Of a stretch of DNA of 64,000 nt, positions 36,503-48,479 are shown one piece after another; positions within the stretch are counted from its first letter, which is position 1; each line of letters begins with the position of its first letter. The stretch comes from Fasciola hepatica (taxonomy: Eukaryota > Platyhelminthes > Trematoda > Plagiorchiida > Fasciolidae). Under the pieces are notes generated by a model. It did no database searches, was not told the origin of the DNA, and saw nothing but the letters and a program-made list of their open reading frames with translations. Position numbers and translations under genes: made by a program. The stretch covers positions 9,510,501 through 9,574,500 of the forward strand of contig CANUEZ040000163.1 in the NCBI GenBank assembly GCA_948099385.1, in the 5' to 3' direction.

Positions 36503-38234
36503 TTGCTGAAATCCCTGAGAAAGCAAAAAAGTGCTGACGAACTACACGACCAGGCTTCGATGAAATGGCACTCCATCCTGACCAAACAAGCGATTCGACA
36601 GCTGAACAGGACATTTTCCCACCAGTTCTTTTGTGCTACCAATAGCAAACTTCTCTGGCAAGGAATCCGGCTTCTATGTGGACAATGGGCCCGATCAAAA
36701 AACTATGACATAGATGGGGACAGCCCGAATGCCGCGTTTATTCATCCTTCATCGGATACCCTGCCATCTTATTTCCCTTCTGTTCTCTTAGATATAGAGC
36801 CATTTTCCTCAGAAGAAGTCTACAAGCTTCTTCGAACCTCAAAACCAGCTTCTGTTGTGGGTCTAGACGATTATTCCTCTATAGTCCCCAAATCTGGAGC
36901 ACGTCAGCTCTCCGGAGTCACGAATTCCCTCATCAATAAAACTGTTGGTGTTGGTATCATTCCCGTCTCCTGGAAACCCGTGACAGTAATGCCTATCCCC
37001 AAACACTCCAAGTCCAACATTTGGTCAAAACCTTTTCGTCCCATCGTCATCACACCTTCTGCGCTCAAGTTGACCGAGAGTGCTATCCTAAGTCGTTTGC
37101 GTTCCCCTCCTGTTGTTTCTAATGACTCGCATCAGTTTGCAAACAAACCCACCAGAGGCACTCTGGATGCAGTTGCTTCAGTTTACCACTTCATTTCAAA
37201 CAACTTAAATCATTCCATGAATTCCTTTCGATGTATTTTCCTCGACTATTCTTTAGCATCCGATTCGGTTCCCCGTTCTTTTCTTCTTCAAAAGTTAGAG
37301 TCCTTTGATTATCTCACTTGTTTACTCTCGTGGATGAAAGACTACTTTACCAACAGAACTCAACGTACTAGACTTGGTACAAGTTTATCGAGTCCTTTGG
37401 TTAACAACTCACGTGTTCTTCAGGGTGCCGTTCTTTCCACTTCCTCTTCACCACGTAAACTAGCGACAAGACTACTGCACCACCTGCGCAACGTTTTACT
37501 TACGCTAATAACGTCGTGCTCTGCCAACCTATCTCCAACCAAAACAACTTTAACTCTTTTTCCGAGAACTTGTACAATATTCAGAAATTTTCGTTTCATT
37601 TTGGACTACATCTCAACACTTCCGAATGTTCTCAGTGTACTTTCTCCCGTTCGCGTTTCTCTTATCCCAATAAGCAATCAATCGTCAACAGTGTCCCAAT
37701 TTCCAGAGCTCACTCGGTCAAATACTTAGGCGTCACAATCAGCACCAATCAACAGTGGTCTTCTCACGTTCTTTATTGTGTTAAAAAACTGCGTAGACTG
37801 TATTTTCAAATTCGTAGGCTAAGGCAGTCTGGTGCCACACAAGCTGTCATTCTTTCTTTCGTCCATCAATGTGTTTTACCAGTCTTACTCTAATGCACTC
37901 CCGTAATCTGTCCTGGTCTACTCAAGAAAGATTTTATCATTCTACGCCATAGCCTAGCCATTATCAGTCGTGTCTCTTTGACTTACGAGGGTTGTTTTAT
38001 CTCCAAAGTTTGCGGTTCGCACATATAGCTTGTGAAAAATTCGCCAAGAAGATTCTTGCTCACCCCACCCATTCCCTGTACCGTGACTTATCTGCACACC
38101 GTTTTCATCCCTCAAAAAGTTCCGAATTAGGACTTATCCCATTCCGCATAAATGTCTATTGTAACCCTACAGTGCCTTGCTTAGCACGTGTTTTGGTCGA
38201 CAAAATAAAAAGTCACAGAAGAACTTCGTTCTAA
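36503..38234 (+). pseudogene. LINE reverse transcriptase and C-terminal region, broken
   Basis: The longest open frame of this copy (36503-37729, 408 codons) holds the reverse transcriptase fingers and palm: PFRPIVITPSALKLTESA, the motif A strand CIFLDYSLASDSVPR and the motif B segment RVLQGAVLS near 37420. A frameshift near 37440 then moves the coding sense to the frame open until 37893, where FTYANNVVLC (37501-37512 for YANN) replaces the catalytic YADD. SVKYLGVTI and a C-terminal FVHQCVLPVLL follow before a stop at 37891. The end (NPTVPCLARVLVDK) lies in another frame ending at 38234. Loss of both catalytic aspartates means no polymerase activity even without the frameshifts. Confidence 0.8.
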
Positions 38235-38369
38235 CCTTGGTGGCTGAACCAGTTTTTTTTTTTCTAAAGTACCTATTTTTATCCTTATTTCGAAGTGTAA
38301 ATGATCAGTTTTCCTCCGTTCTGCTGAAATATGAGTTTTTTGTTAACTTGCTGGAGTCTCCAACAGAGT

Positions 38370-38396
38370 ACAATATAATACAATACAATACAGTAT
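38370..38396 (+). repeat. Pentanucleotide LINE tail
   Basis: TACAATATAATACAATACAATACAG contains about four AATAC-type units at the point where the LINE's T-rich 3' untranslated region ends. It is read as the 3' tail of the 35.4-38.4 kb LINE. Confidence 0.6.
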
Positions 38397-40949
38397 GGCT
38401 GATGTTGGTAGACTTTAGGTAGGCAGAAGGGATGATACCACTGAAAACATCGGGACCATGCATCAGGAGGTTTGGGTATTTTCTGACTTTTCCAAAATAA
38501 TCGATAGGTTTTACTGTTCACTAGTAGAAAACCAGTCAAATATTGCAAGATTATGGATTGAGGGGAGGAAAGCAAATCCAACTGGATTACGTTCATCAGA
38601 GCTTGAATTTGGTCTGGTGACGAATCGATACTCTAAAGTTTTGTGACAATCAGGCTGCTTCTCCTAACGTAGGTTATGTTACATAATACCAAAATGAGTG
38701 GGTCTTTTAGGCGTGTGAAACATGCAGGCCTCATACTCAGGTTAGGTTTAAAACTCTGAAAACAAATACTTATTAATCAAATAACATCGGAGGAAATTGA
38801 CGTAAAATTCTTCTGAATGGTGAGCAGAGAGTTGACACTGTGAATAGGATTACTCTTACATTTGACCTGGAGTGCAAATTTCTGAACTTGTCGAAATATG
38901 ACTCGAGTTAGGGGCCAAACTTGGTAATGCTCAAAATGGCTGATGATGTTTAGTTACCCAGAAGTATGTTCTGACCAATCTTTATGGTTAATGGAATTTA
39001 ATACCATCGCCAGCTTCACTGGAATAATCGAAGCTCAACTGATTCTGTGGTAGCTGTCTACGACAACAAAACAGAAAACCGCCCTCCGATCACTTCTAAT
39101 AATCTCACCCGGGGGCCAAAACACGGAATACTTTATTTGGGAGTTTCACAAACGATCTGACAGCATTTTCTTGGATCAAGCAGCTTATAAGTTTGAACGT
39201 GTCCTACTGCCTCTGGTCAAGTTTCCCAATTGGAAGCCTCAAACTGGTCGCGATTCCCTTCGTTAAAAATGGGTGCCATTGTCACCGAATAAAAATAAAC
39301 TCAAGAAAAGAAGAATAACCTAGTATAATTTCCAGCAAATAAAGGGTCTGTTGATGTCACTTGACCTACTTTTTACCCGCACTCACGCCGGCACTCTTCG
39401 TGGTCACATGTGCAAGCTTACCAAGCCTCGCCCAAACGGCCGCATCAAGGTCAACTCTTACGTGTGTCGAGCGGCAAACGGGTGAAGCCGCACCTCTGGA
39501 GATGTAGTAGCGGCAAGTACGCCAAATACTTCAAGGTTTGTCTCGATATGAATCGGATATTTTTGTTTCTTGAATGCCCCGGATCAATTTACGTATCTAC
39601 TTCTATCTCTCCCAATTATAAAATTATAACTTCCACCCAAAAAGTCACAACGATTTCCTTGGCGTGCTTCAATCTTTGTTTTGGAACTTTGCAATTTCAA
39701 CTTCTTGCTTTTTATCTGTGTGTCGGTGCTGTTGCATGCATGAGTGATTAACAGGACAAAGGACTATGGGTCTGCGAAGTTCCTACTTTCTCCCAACAGC
39801 AAACCTGATAAGCACCCTGGTTTTCATAGAATGTCACGAAGTTCATGCTTCATGAAAACCGGAATATTTGACGTAGTAGAACAGGGGGATCTACCTTCAG
39901 TACCACAACACAAGGAACCTGGACTGTTCAGCTCGTCACAACCGCACGTCCTGTAATTTGACAACCTGATCTGAAGAATACAACATGGATAATATCGCTG
40001 TATCGAGTGGTAATGAGGCTTGCAGTGTGCCTCTCGGAGAGCAACGCGTTTGGTTTGGATGCAACCGGAGACACTCTGTCTGGAGTGCCAGTTTCCAGGA
40101 TAGCAATCTACAAATTTATAATTATCTTTTCGTTTTTAGTATTTATTTTGCGACAGTTTACAATATTCCCGAAAGCGGGCCGCAGCTCATCAAAGGCTAT
40201 TGGAATCACACTGCCTAGGCCCACTGCACAACCTAACCAACATACTTTTCTCAATGAACAATGCGTTATCGTTGATAAGTCTAACGGTTTGTTGGTGACA
40301 AGTAGTAATTAGAAAAGATTCCTTTTGTGGGAGGTTAATCATGTCGGAGTTTTGAAGAAGAATTTGGCTTGCAGCGTGTCAAAAATGGTACATTATATGA
40401 TATGTAACATGGAAACGTCTGGCATTTAGCTACTCAGTGTTGTCGGAAATGCTTGCAGTCAGTCGACATTCGGGTTGTCACTGATAACGTGTCTCCAAAC
40501 ACATTTTAGCTGTAAACCTGTGAACATTGGGTTGATTTTTCGAAAACAAAGGTAATATGGAGTTGCTATTCCTTGTATTGGCACTTGCTTTACCACGGAA
40601 ATCCATCTCCAAACTACTATGCAATGATGACCTTCATCAAAATCTGTAATGACAACGGAGCAATAGGTCAGTCTTTGCTGATATGAGTCAACCGTTGATA
40701 CCATTATTCGTGACAGTCATATAGCTACTAACACGTTGCTTCAGTGTCACCAGTTGTGTCTCGCAGGGATCAGTCCTAAGAGAGTAGATTTTCTTGGCGT
40801 ACACAAACCACCTGTTGTCGGTTTTCCAACATCCTTGCTTTATTTAGGCTGCCGACCTAAAAATCTGGCTCAAACTACGGTCGTACTTATATCAGCAAGT
40901 TTTGCAAGAGAATTCGGATGACGTATTGAATCGATCGTAGACATAGCAG
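38397..40949. other. Mostly non-coding interval
   Basis: Apart from the exon-like patch near 39.4 kb (listed separately), frames are short and unremarkable, the longest about 113 codons and including that patch. Confidence 0.35.
39376..39534 (+). other. GC-rich, exon-like patch of unknown identity
   Basis: This 160-base segment is clearly richer in G+C and CpG than its surroundings. One frame reads HMCKLTKPRPNGRIKVNSYV before a stop at 39483, and another reads SSGKRVKPHLWRCSSGKYAK up to a GTTTGT donor-like site at 39535. The upstream pyrimidine-rich stretch TTTTTACCCGC lacks a clear AG acceptor. Two frames look coding-like in turn, which suggests a decayed gene or retroposed copy rather than a live exon. 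No family was recognised. Confidence 0.25.
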
Positions 40950-41570
40950 CTCCACATCAACTAGAATTGCGCTTCCATGAGTGTGGGTAGGTCGGGATGA
41001 TGTACAAATTGCTACCTACATGGGATGCCTATCCGCTCGTCAGCCTGTAAGTAAGACCTTTGTGTAACAGTGACTTTGACTCTGAAGACCAGAGTCAACA
41101 CGGAGAAGGTCTGGGCCTCCGTTTTAGCTGTATGTTGACGCCTTTGAGGTGATGTATGCCTCTCATGTACTTCCATGACTGAAACACGGTAGTCTTGCAG
41201 CATTATTCGGTACGGATACAGCCAAGCTGAAACGAGCGCAACGTGTCACCACCCGTTATGTTATTGGTTTATGAAGGGCCAGTTACAGGACTCTTCTTTA
41301 GGTTATTGTATTGTTTCCAGAGGTCTACCATGATTTGATGTTATCTACTCCAGGTGCATTATTTGGGAAATTAGGAACCAAAATTGACAGTTTAGTCCGG
41401 CATGCGAGCACACGACCGGACAACTGGACATCAAATCACAATCATCAAGCAGAAGTCAGTGAGCCCTCCCATGGTGAAGCGTGTACCCAGAATGCAACTA
41501 ACTCATGGTACACTCGGCCAACAGAAGTGGTGCAAGAGAATACCGACTAAATGTTTGAGCTAAGTCTGGA
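40950..41570 (+). pseudogene. Jockey/CR1-like LINE C-terminal relic
   Basis: Plus-strand frames give LGLRF..MLTPL, then YASHVLP.LKHGSLAALFG, then TDTAKLKRAQRVTTRYVIGL, the pattern of the thumb region following the palm in jockey/CR1 LINEs (compare CLEKVQRLATRVVEG in the LINE at 46.2-46.9 kb). FPEVYHDLM and a decayed W-N-x-L-P segment follow (41311-41550). Stops and frame changes are frequent. No palm motifs are present, so it is a 5'-truncated or decayed relic. The identification rests mainly on the LKRAQRVTTR block. Confidence 0.5.
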
Positions 41571-44077
41571 CATGTTTTGAAGAGTAAAGATTGAACCACT
41601 CCAAGTAGCCTATTTTCTACATGCGTAACTTATAACAGTGCACGCTAGGTTAGAAATTCAGCTGAGACTAACTTGATGAACATATATCTACTATGAATTA
41701 AATCCAACAAGCTACGCAACACAGCAGTATGGTGAACCCGTGTACTTTCAACAGGCTACTAGATGTGTTTCTTATAATAAGCCACAAACCCAAAGAGAAT
41801 CACGTTTGAATATCATGCACACATCTGCTACATCGGTTAACGTAGTCACCTAAATTATCAAGGAGATAGCTACAAACATACCGTTGAGATTTTAATGGAA
41901 GTGCTATGCAGCGGTTTTTTTTGTTTAGCGGGGCATCATCAGCAGTGTAGCATATCCATCGAGTCCTAACTAGGGCACGAAATTTGCATTCAAAACTTGA
42001 AGCAGCGCATGTTAGCCATCTGACTATTTGGGATGGCTAGCAACAGCTTCCTTCATATCATCACTGATTAATACAGCTTTCAGATATCACTGAATAAGGA
42101 TGTGGATAGCGCACTGCCTACACACTGATAGAACCCCTATTCATGCGTGTTGAAGGTAATATGATATATAGGTGATAAAGCGCGCACTTGGACGCCTCAA
42201 AGATTATTGCTAAGTGTGTGAGATGCAGAATCCCGTAGCCCGGATCCTAGTCCCACTTGGAACTTAGTATCCATCTAGCGTTTCTGCGTGGTGCAAGATT
42301 TGATTTTAAACTTCACTAACTTCGAACGGTGAAGTTTTGCTCTTGTCCTCTCGCATAACCGTCCAAACTAGCCGTCTATTTTTCATCTGGTTCAAATTCC
42401 TACAAACTGGGAGCAAGTTCCAGTTAACTTTCTTAGCAAACTTTTGATGAGTGTTCCTTTTGTATTTTGTCCCATCATTCATAAAGACGATTACTGCCAG
42501 CCTTTTTACTTAAATGCAGACCATCTATGTAAAAATCTGGCTGAATGCAAGCAAGATTTCTGTATGAAGAACCTATTCTACAACCCGTATTTCCGACAAA
42601 CGCGGTAAAACACCTAGAAAAAAAGTAAATATTTAGGAATCGCTGGAAATTTTAGTTGCTGTATTGTTGGTCAACAGATCGTTGATTATGTTTAGTGGCA
42701 AACAGTGACAGTTTGGCTATTGAAAAATTAAACGTATATTTTTAATATTGCTATTATTGCAGAGTTAGCCACTGGTCTCTTAATTCGAAGGGAAAATAAG
42801 TTATTTCAGAATTTGCAGATAACTGCCTACCGCCAAACCCTTTTTTACTGTTTAGCCTTTCATATTCAGTTTTACTGACTACTTTTCCCAATAATATTCC
42901 TAGTTGCTTGACTTTCCATTCAATAATTTTTGATGAAAAGATGTCATCCACAGAATCAGGTATTTAGTAATTTAATGCGTGTTTTGAAATTTCCGGTCAC
43001 CTGTCAGCGAGCAAATAGTGAATGAGAAACATCGTCTAAATGTCTATAAAAATGAATTATTATCAACTTCAATTCCGGTGTTCTACTTTCTTTCAGAAGC
43101 CACACCGCAGCTTCATACGAAGTAGCATCCCTGGAACTGTTTGATGTTGATTAGTTTAGAATGTTTAGGGAGACCGAATTTGGTAGGTCGAAGATTGCAG
43201 TCATCAACATCAATCAACACATCACTAGTTGAAACCTTTTTGATTTGTTCTGGGCTTGTTTCCCGTTTTTTAACTCCGGAGAGCTGTACAAACTTGAGGT
43301 TAAAGCATGTATTCGATGATCTGAAAATAATACGGGTAGTTTATTTCGCTGTGTATTTTTGAGATTGCTCTGGAGCAACAGATTTTGCAGAAATTTCCGA
43401 GCAACACATTGAAATTGAAGTAGGAATTAGAAGCTTTGCATCATTGCAATTTGTTCAGTTTCAGCTGATTATTTGTATTTCATATTCGAATACGCTGGTT
43501 TGAAACAAGTGCTAACTGTGTTGTCGATAATTCCTAGTTTACCGAATTTACGCTTCTGCTTTTAATACTAAGTTGCTTCGTTTACTGCCCCTAATCTTGC
43601 TTATTTCGACTTTGCTGAAAAACTCTAAAACACGAATGCTTATGTTGTTGATAATAGAGAAAATGACTGTTATTTTCAAATCTCCGGAGTTTTGTATTGT
43701 ATTTGGTTGTTTTCAAGGAACTTATTCTAAAACATTTCTCATTTGTTAATAGTTCATTTCAGAAAGTATAAAACGACTGTGTGAAACACACATCTCATCC
43801 CAGTTATTTCTTTTTAATGACTTCGAAGCAGCTTATCTCAAAGTTGGTACTGCTTAAAATAGCGTGCAGATTGCTGAATTATTTTATTATATGACCGCAA
43901 AATGTAATATACATTCAATCAAACTGTTTGCTAGCAACTGATGGCCGTTTTACTTCCTGGATTTTGTGCTACATATGCTTCTCTACTCTATCATGGCCTC
44001 CACCTACAGGTGTTTTTTATCATCGGATACTTTCGATCTGAATGAAGATATGAACATATTTTTTTGTGCATTACCAG
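41571..44077. other. Non-coding interval, no gene recognised
   Basis: Short frames only. A CCCGGATCCTAGTCCCACTTGG stretch at about 42240 has the look of a degenerate tRNA-like T arm but lacks a consensus B box. Confidence 0.4.
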
Positions 44078-44279
44078 AGTGTTTCGCAAGCGCTCCGTAC
44101 ACCTGGCTCGTTTTGGGGATCACAGAATCCAGAAATATTTCGAGGATACCAAGAAAGATTTAACCACGTCCCGTCTAAAATTAGACTCGAAGCTTCATCG
44201 TGAAAAACTACTTGGGAAGAGTAAAACTCGTTCATGTGCAAATAACTTAACTAAATCACACAACTCGTGCAGATCTTAA
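44078..44279 (+). CDS. Candidate 3'-terminal exon, unknown protein
   Basis: A strong pyrimidine tract TTTTTTTGTGCATTACCAG ends at 44077 and would act as a splice acceptor. The downstream frame is open for 67 codons to TAA at 44277-44279 and encodes a basic, charged peptide: VFRKRSVHLARFGDHRIQ, then KYFEDTKKDL and LDSKLHREKLLGKSK. The composition resembles a helical basic tail, but no family is recognised. No clear upstream exon or nearby AATAAA was found. It may be a real last exon or chance. Confidence 0.25.
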
Positions 44280-45713
44280 GACAGAAATGAAACGAACAAT
44301 TCAAGATCAGTGCATTGGGCCTGTCATAAGCAGCATGTACGAGAGAAGCAACATATTCCAAAAGCCGTCACATGATACAGTAAAGCCTCAACAATTAGTT
44401 AAATACATACCGTTCATTACATAAAAATCACTAGTATCAAATAATTGCGACTTCACTATGTGCTTTTGTCAGCTAAGTAGCTCAAATCTCAGGCTTCAGC
44501 TACAAACCAAACTATACTGTACTACGGAAAAAGCTCCGTTTAGAACTTCAGTGTGACATATCTTTGCATGCTCTATTTCTATTGGATACCGTGAAAACAA
44601 TATCACTCAATAATGCAAGCTTGCTTCATAGTGTGAGGTTATGGACACATTGGTAAGAAAAGAGCAAGTGGTTCTTCCAGATAATACCAGTATTTTTCTC
44701 CAAAATGTTTTTCTTGAAAGTTTTATGTGCCGGAGGAAATGGAATACTCTAACGTAAACTCTGTTCTGCTCTTTAGAAAGCTTTTATCTTCTAGTTGCAA
44801 TTTTTCCTACATCAAAAGAGTTTGATGTTTTTTTTCATATCGTATGATGTTAAACCATGAAAATACTCGTTTTAACTAAATCCAGACTGATGAAAAAAAT
44901 AAGAAACACCTCCACTGTGCATAGATTTGTAAGGCTGGGGTATGTTGAACATCGTTTATCCTAAAAGAACCAACCTCTGCCCCGGGGCAGGTACAGTGTG
45001 AACCAACAAGGCGATCGGAATATGCAACGTTGGAGGTAATCGTGGAGTATTATCATAACCTTAAATCATTTCTTCAAAACAAATCGAGAACAATAGTTTA
45101 TCCACTGAGCCTGTGCAGTTCATATAGTGAATAAATTAAATGTACTCGTAATATGGAAAGGGATAGCCATGGCTACTAATACATGCATGTATTAGTAGCT
45201 ATGAATGCACTCAGTCACCACACACAGTTGTCATACTCTGATGTTATACTATAATAACATATATACAAACAAACATATACATTTATGAACATATTACACC
45301 TAATTATCTACTTTACCAGTTTTACCACTGGAGAACTCAAATTTGAGTACGTCGCTTGCAAGCGAAGTTACTCATGAACAGATACCCACTTAAAGCACCG
45401 CTGATCTTTTCCCTTAAAAAATGATCCCATTTATCAACTCATCAGAGAGCTTTTTTATCCTCGAATTTTCATATAAATCGGGAATCATCTTTGCTGCATT
45501 GAGCCAAAAATGTAGTATGCAGGATGCAGTGTCTTCCGTGGGGGGTTGCACGTGTACGATCTGCAAAGACAGAAAGAAGACTCGGTGAGCCGGAGCTCAG
45601 TAAGTGCATCAACAAGCATCAACACTTACACCGATAAAGATGGGAGTGGCGATCTGTCTGAGCGTATTACAAACATCGCTAGTTCATAAATGCGCAAAGT
45701 ACTGTGGTGACCT
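44280..45713. other. Non-coding interval with one palindrome
   Basis: No coding region recognised. A short perfect palindrome CTGCCCCGGGGCAG lies near 44977-44990 and a longer one at 45168-45203. Confidence 0.4.
45168..45203. repeat. 36-bp near-perfect palindrome
   Basis: Eighteen-base arms centred between 45185 and 45186 pair with a single mismatch (45171/45200) and no spacer. The core is TACTAATACATGCATGTATTAGTA. It could form a cruciform or hairpin RNA. The cause is unknown. Confidence 0.9.
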
Positions 45714-45840
45714 TCAGTTCTGTTCAGTTCAGTTCAATTCAATTCAGTTCACCTTGCACAGGACTTGGTGTGGCTGGAGCCAATCGTGTGTCCAGATAGT
45801 TGTGCTTTGGGCGCGTTTCCGTAGCTCCCAAAACTGCGTG
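45714..45840 (-). mobile_element. Very short LINE 3' end with (GAACT)n tail
   Basis: On the minus strand GGACACACGATTGGCTCCAG, then CAAGTCCTGTGCAAGG, lead into TGAACTGAATTGAATTGAACTGAACTGAAC (45751-45714). This parallels the last 60 bases of the long LINE copy that ends at 45888. It is a severely 5'-truncated insertion of the same family. Confidence 0.7.
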
Positions 45841-45887
45841 AAGTTGTTTTGCTGAAAGGCAGAAATTTTGTTCAGTATCAGCCCTGG

Positions 45888-45909
45888 CAGTTCAGTTCAG
45901 TTCAGTTCA
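45888..45909 (-). repeat. (GAACT)n LINE tail
   Basis: Four GAACT units on the minus strand directly after CCTGTCCTGTGCAAAAT. The same junction recurs at 45751, 48183 and 50792, which defines it as the family's 3' end. Confidence 0.85.
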
Positions 45910-46219
45910 TTTTGCACAGGACAGGTAATGGCCGCAGCCAATCGAGCATCCAGAATTCCTTCGATGCATATCAGTTATACACCCACCACTGTCGAGTGTA
46001 TTTCGTTGAATCGCCGCTAAAAATGAGAGGGAAACGGAAAACCTCATCGCACATCAACTGCGAGAGACATTTTGCATCGTGAGCGTTCACTGAGACTGTA
46101 CGCAATAAACGAAAAAGTCTATTAAAACATACTCCAGAAGAACCACAGTGCTACCCGTCATCCATCTAGTTGATATACTCAAGGCTCATTACGAGGAAGT
46201 ATCTTGTACCACTTGCGAT

Positions 46220-48140
46220 CTAGGGCACTTTGAAGGATTGGACGGTCTGCAGATCTATCATTCCACCAGGCACACCTTTCCAACTGTTCACAACCCTGCT
46301 GCTGAAGAAGTGCGATCTATCCATCAACCTATCTCGGGCTTTTATCAGCTTCTTTTCGTGTCCCCTTGTTCTGGAATCTGCGGCCACTTGGAATAGACTA
46401 TCTGGCCTAAGGCCCGAAAAGCCCTTCGTTACTTTGAAAGTTTCCATGAGATCCCCTCGACTTCTCCTCCTTTCCAACGAGAAAAGATTCAGGTCACAGA
46501 GTCTCTGCTCGTAATTCTTACCCCTCCGCCCTTCAACCACTCTCGTGGCGAGACGTTGGACTTTCTCTAGGCAGGCGGCGTCCTTTTTGTAGAAGGGTGA
46601 CCTAGCCTCCCCTCTACCTTCTAAGTGAGGTCGTACTATAGCCATGTAAATAGGTACGAATACCCCCGGTTGCCGGCAAGACAAAGCTGATAGTAGCTTA
46701 AATAGCTCACCAAGAGCCTTATGCGCAGCAGCTTTGGGTTGCTCCGACCATTTAAAGTCACTGATCATGATGACCCCAAGGTCTTTAACCTTGCTGACTG
46801 CCTCTATGGTGAACAGCCCTTGGCCATTGGTGAAAGCTAGGCTCTCTGTTGCCCTTGACAACAAATGGCTTTTCTGAGCGTTTAGAGGTAAGTCCCATTT
46901 GTATGCCCAGTTCAGGACGGTACCTATATCCCTGCCCAAGTCCGCTCTACCCCAGATCCAACAATACCCACATCATCCGCAAAAATAGAGCTGGGCGATT
47001 GAAGAGCGAATGCCAGGTCATTATTAAATAACAAGAATAGGACCGGGCCTAGGACGGATCCCTAAGGTACACCACTGGTGACGTTCACCAAAAACTGGAG
47101 CACCCGTCCCCTACTTTGACGTAAAACGTCCTGTGGCAGCGGGAGTCCTCCAGCTACATAAATACTGGCCCACCTATGCCGAAAGTCTCCTTCATGCATA
47201 ACAAAAGACGATTATTAAAGGAGTCGAAAGCCTTGCTAAAGTCCAGGTAGCATACATCAAATTCCTTGCCTTCGTCCAGTCGTCGAGTTACTTCATCTAA
47301 GAAGCGCAAGAGATTGGTCAGACAAGATCTATTTTTCAGGAATCCATGCTGCGCCGGACTTAACATGGAGTGCTCCAGTAAGTGCTGGCAGATGTGGGCA
47401 CGGATGATCTTCTCAAGTACTTCACACAGGATGCTAGTTAGGCTTACCGGCCTGTAGTTCTGCACAGCCGACTTAGGCCCACTCTAATGCGTTGCCACGA
47501 CTGCCGCGACATTCCACTCCTGAGGCAGCCCACTCTGGTCCAACTTGGACCTGTACAGTCTGCATGCCGATAGAGCCATAATATCCACCAACGGCTTGAC
47601 GATAGCTGGATGAATGCCATTTGGGACCGCTGACTTGTGGCTGTTCAACTCCTGTAGGTACTTATGCACTCTTTCCTCTGAGAGGTTCAGCTCGTTTAAC
47701 TGAGAAGGAGGATGCACCAGAGCCAGATCTACTCGTACCCCATTATCCATTCTATGTACACTACCAAAGTATTCCCCTAGGGTGTCTGCTTTGCCCTGGT
47801 CATCAGTGACAATACCGCGGTCTCTAGTGGATAGCGGACTTACGGCATTTCTTGTTGAGCCTTTGGACTGTACATAGCTGTAGAATTTTTTCGGCTGTTG
47901 TCTTACAGACTGGGCCTAGTTGAGCTCAAATTCCCGCTTGGAAGTTCTCAGAACGATAACGGTCTCGTTTCTCAGCTTTGTATAGCGGCTCCAGGCTAGC
48001 TGACTGCCGGAAGCTTTGTACTGGTTCCAGCTGCGGTTTTTACGTCTGATGGCCTTGACTTTTGCAGCCATCCACCACATGGGTTTGCCCTCCCACTCCT
48101 TCGTTTTAAGGGTGCGAACTCTTCCTGTAGGGCAGTCGTG
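46220..48140 (-). pseudogene. LINE reverse transcriptase, broken (GAACT family)
   Basis: Reverse transcriptase of the long LINE, which copies the element's RNA at the nicked target. Blocks in order: LSEERVHKYLQELNSHKSA (frame 47750-47484), QNYRPVSLTSILCEVLEKII, QHGFLKNRSC and motif A FDVCYLDFSKAFDSFNNR (frame 47465-47154), a decayed motif B, then an intact FADD at 46983-46972, DLGVIMISDFKWSEQPK and a thumb ending at WKGVPGGMI (frame 46939-46220). Frame changes lie near 47480, 47150 and 46955, and stops occur for example near 47920 and 47154. The catalytic aspartates survive although the frame does not. Confidence 0.85.
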
Positions 48141-48158
48141 GATCCGTTAATGGCCTGC

Positions 48159-48352
48159 CAGTTCAGCTCAGTCCAGTTCAGTCTGCACAGGACAGGTAAT
48201 GGCCACGGCCAATCGAGCGTCCAGAATTCCTTCGATGGTATGCACACCAGTTATGCACCCACCACTGCCGAGTGTATTTCGTCGAATCCACGCTAAAATG
48301 AGGGGGAAACGGAAAACCTCATCGCACATCAACTGCGAGAGACATTATGCAA
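48159..48352 (-). mobile_element. Nested 3'-end fragment of the same LINE family
   Basis: This 190-base block matches 45888-46080 nearly base for base: (GAACT)n-like tail, CCTGTCCTGTGCA, GGCCATTACC, GAATTCTGGA, CACTGTCGAGTGTATTTCG-like sequence and GTTTTCCGTTTCC. It lies in the same minus orientation within ORF2, between endonuclease and reverse transcriptase. Its upstream edge shows CATAATGTCTCT twice about 21 bases apart. It is best read as a short 5'-truncated insertion of a sister copy into this element. The joining coding sequence resumes with AINGSTTALQEEFAP. Confidence 0.8.
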
Positions 48353-48479
48353 ACTGCTAGAGACATTATGCCGGTGCTCCCTGACAGTAGCCTCCTCTAT
48401 CGTGTCCCAGGTCAAACCCATCGCCCTATTGCGAAGCCTATCTATGTCCATACTACCGAAATGTCTGACCAACCTTGAG

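Larger units (their letters stand above)
35375..38396 (+). mobile_element. CR1-type LINE, inactive copy
   Basis: The element reads, on the plus strand, endonuclease remnant (35.64-36.26 kb), reverse transcriptase (36.50-37.73 kb), C-terminal region (to 38234), a T-rich 3' untranslated region and a short ACAAT/AATAC pentanucleotide tail (38370-38396). Short microsatellite-like tails are typical of CR1-group LINEs. No ORF1 was found, so the copy is probably 5'-truncated or decayed. Multiple frameshifts and a mutated catalytic box show it is dead. It shares its C-terminal motifs with the fragment at 15.2 kb. Confidence 0.8.
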
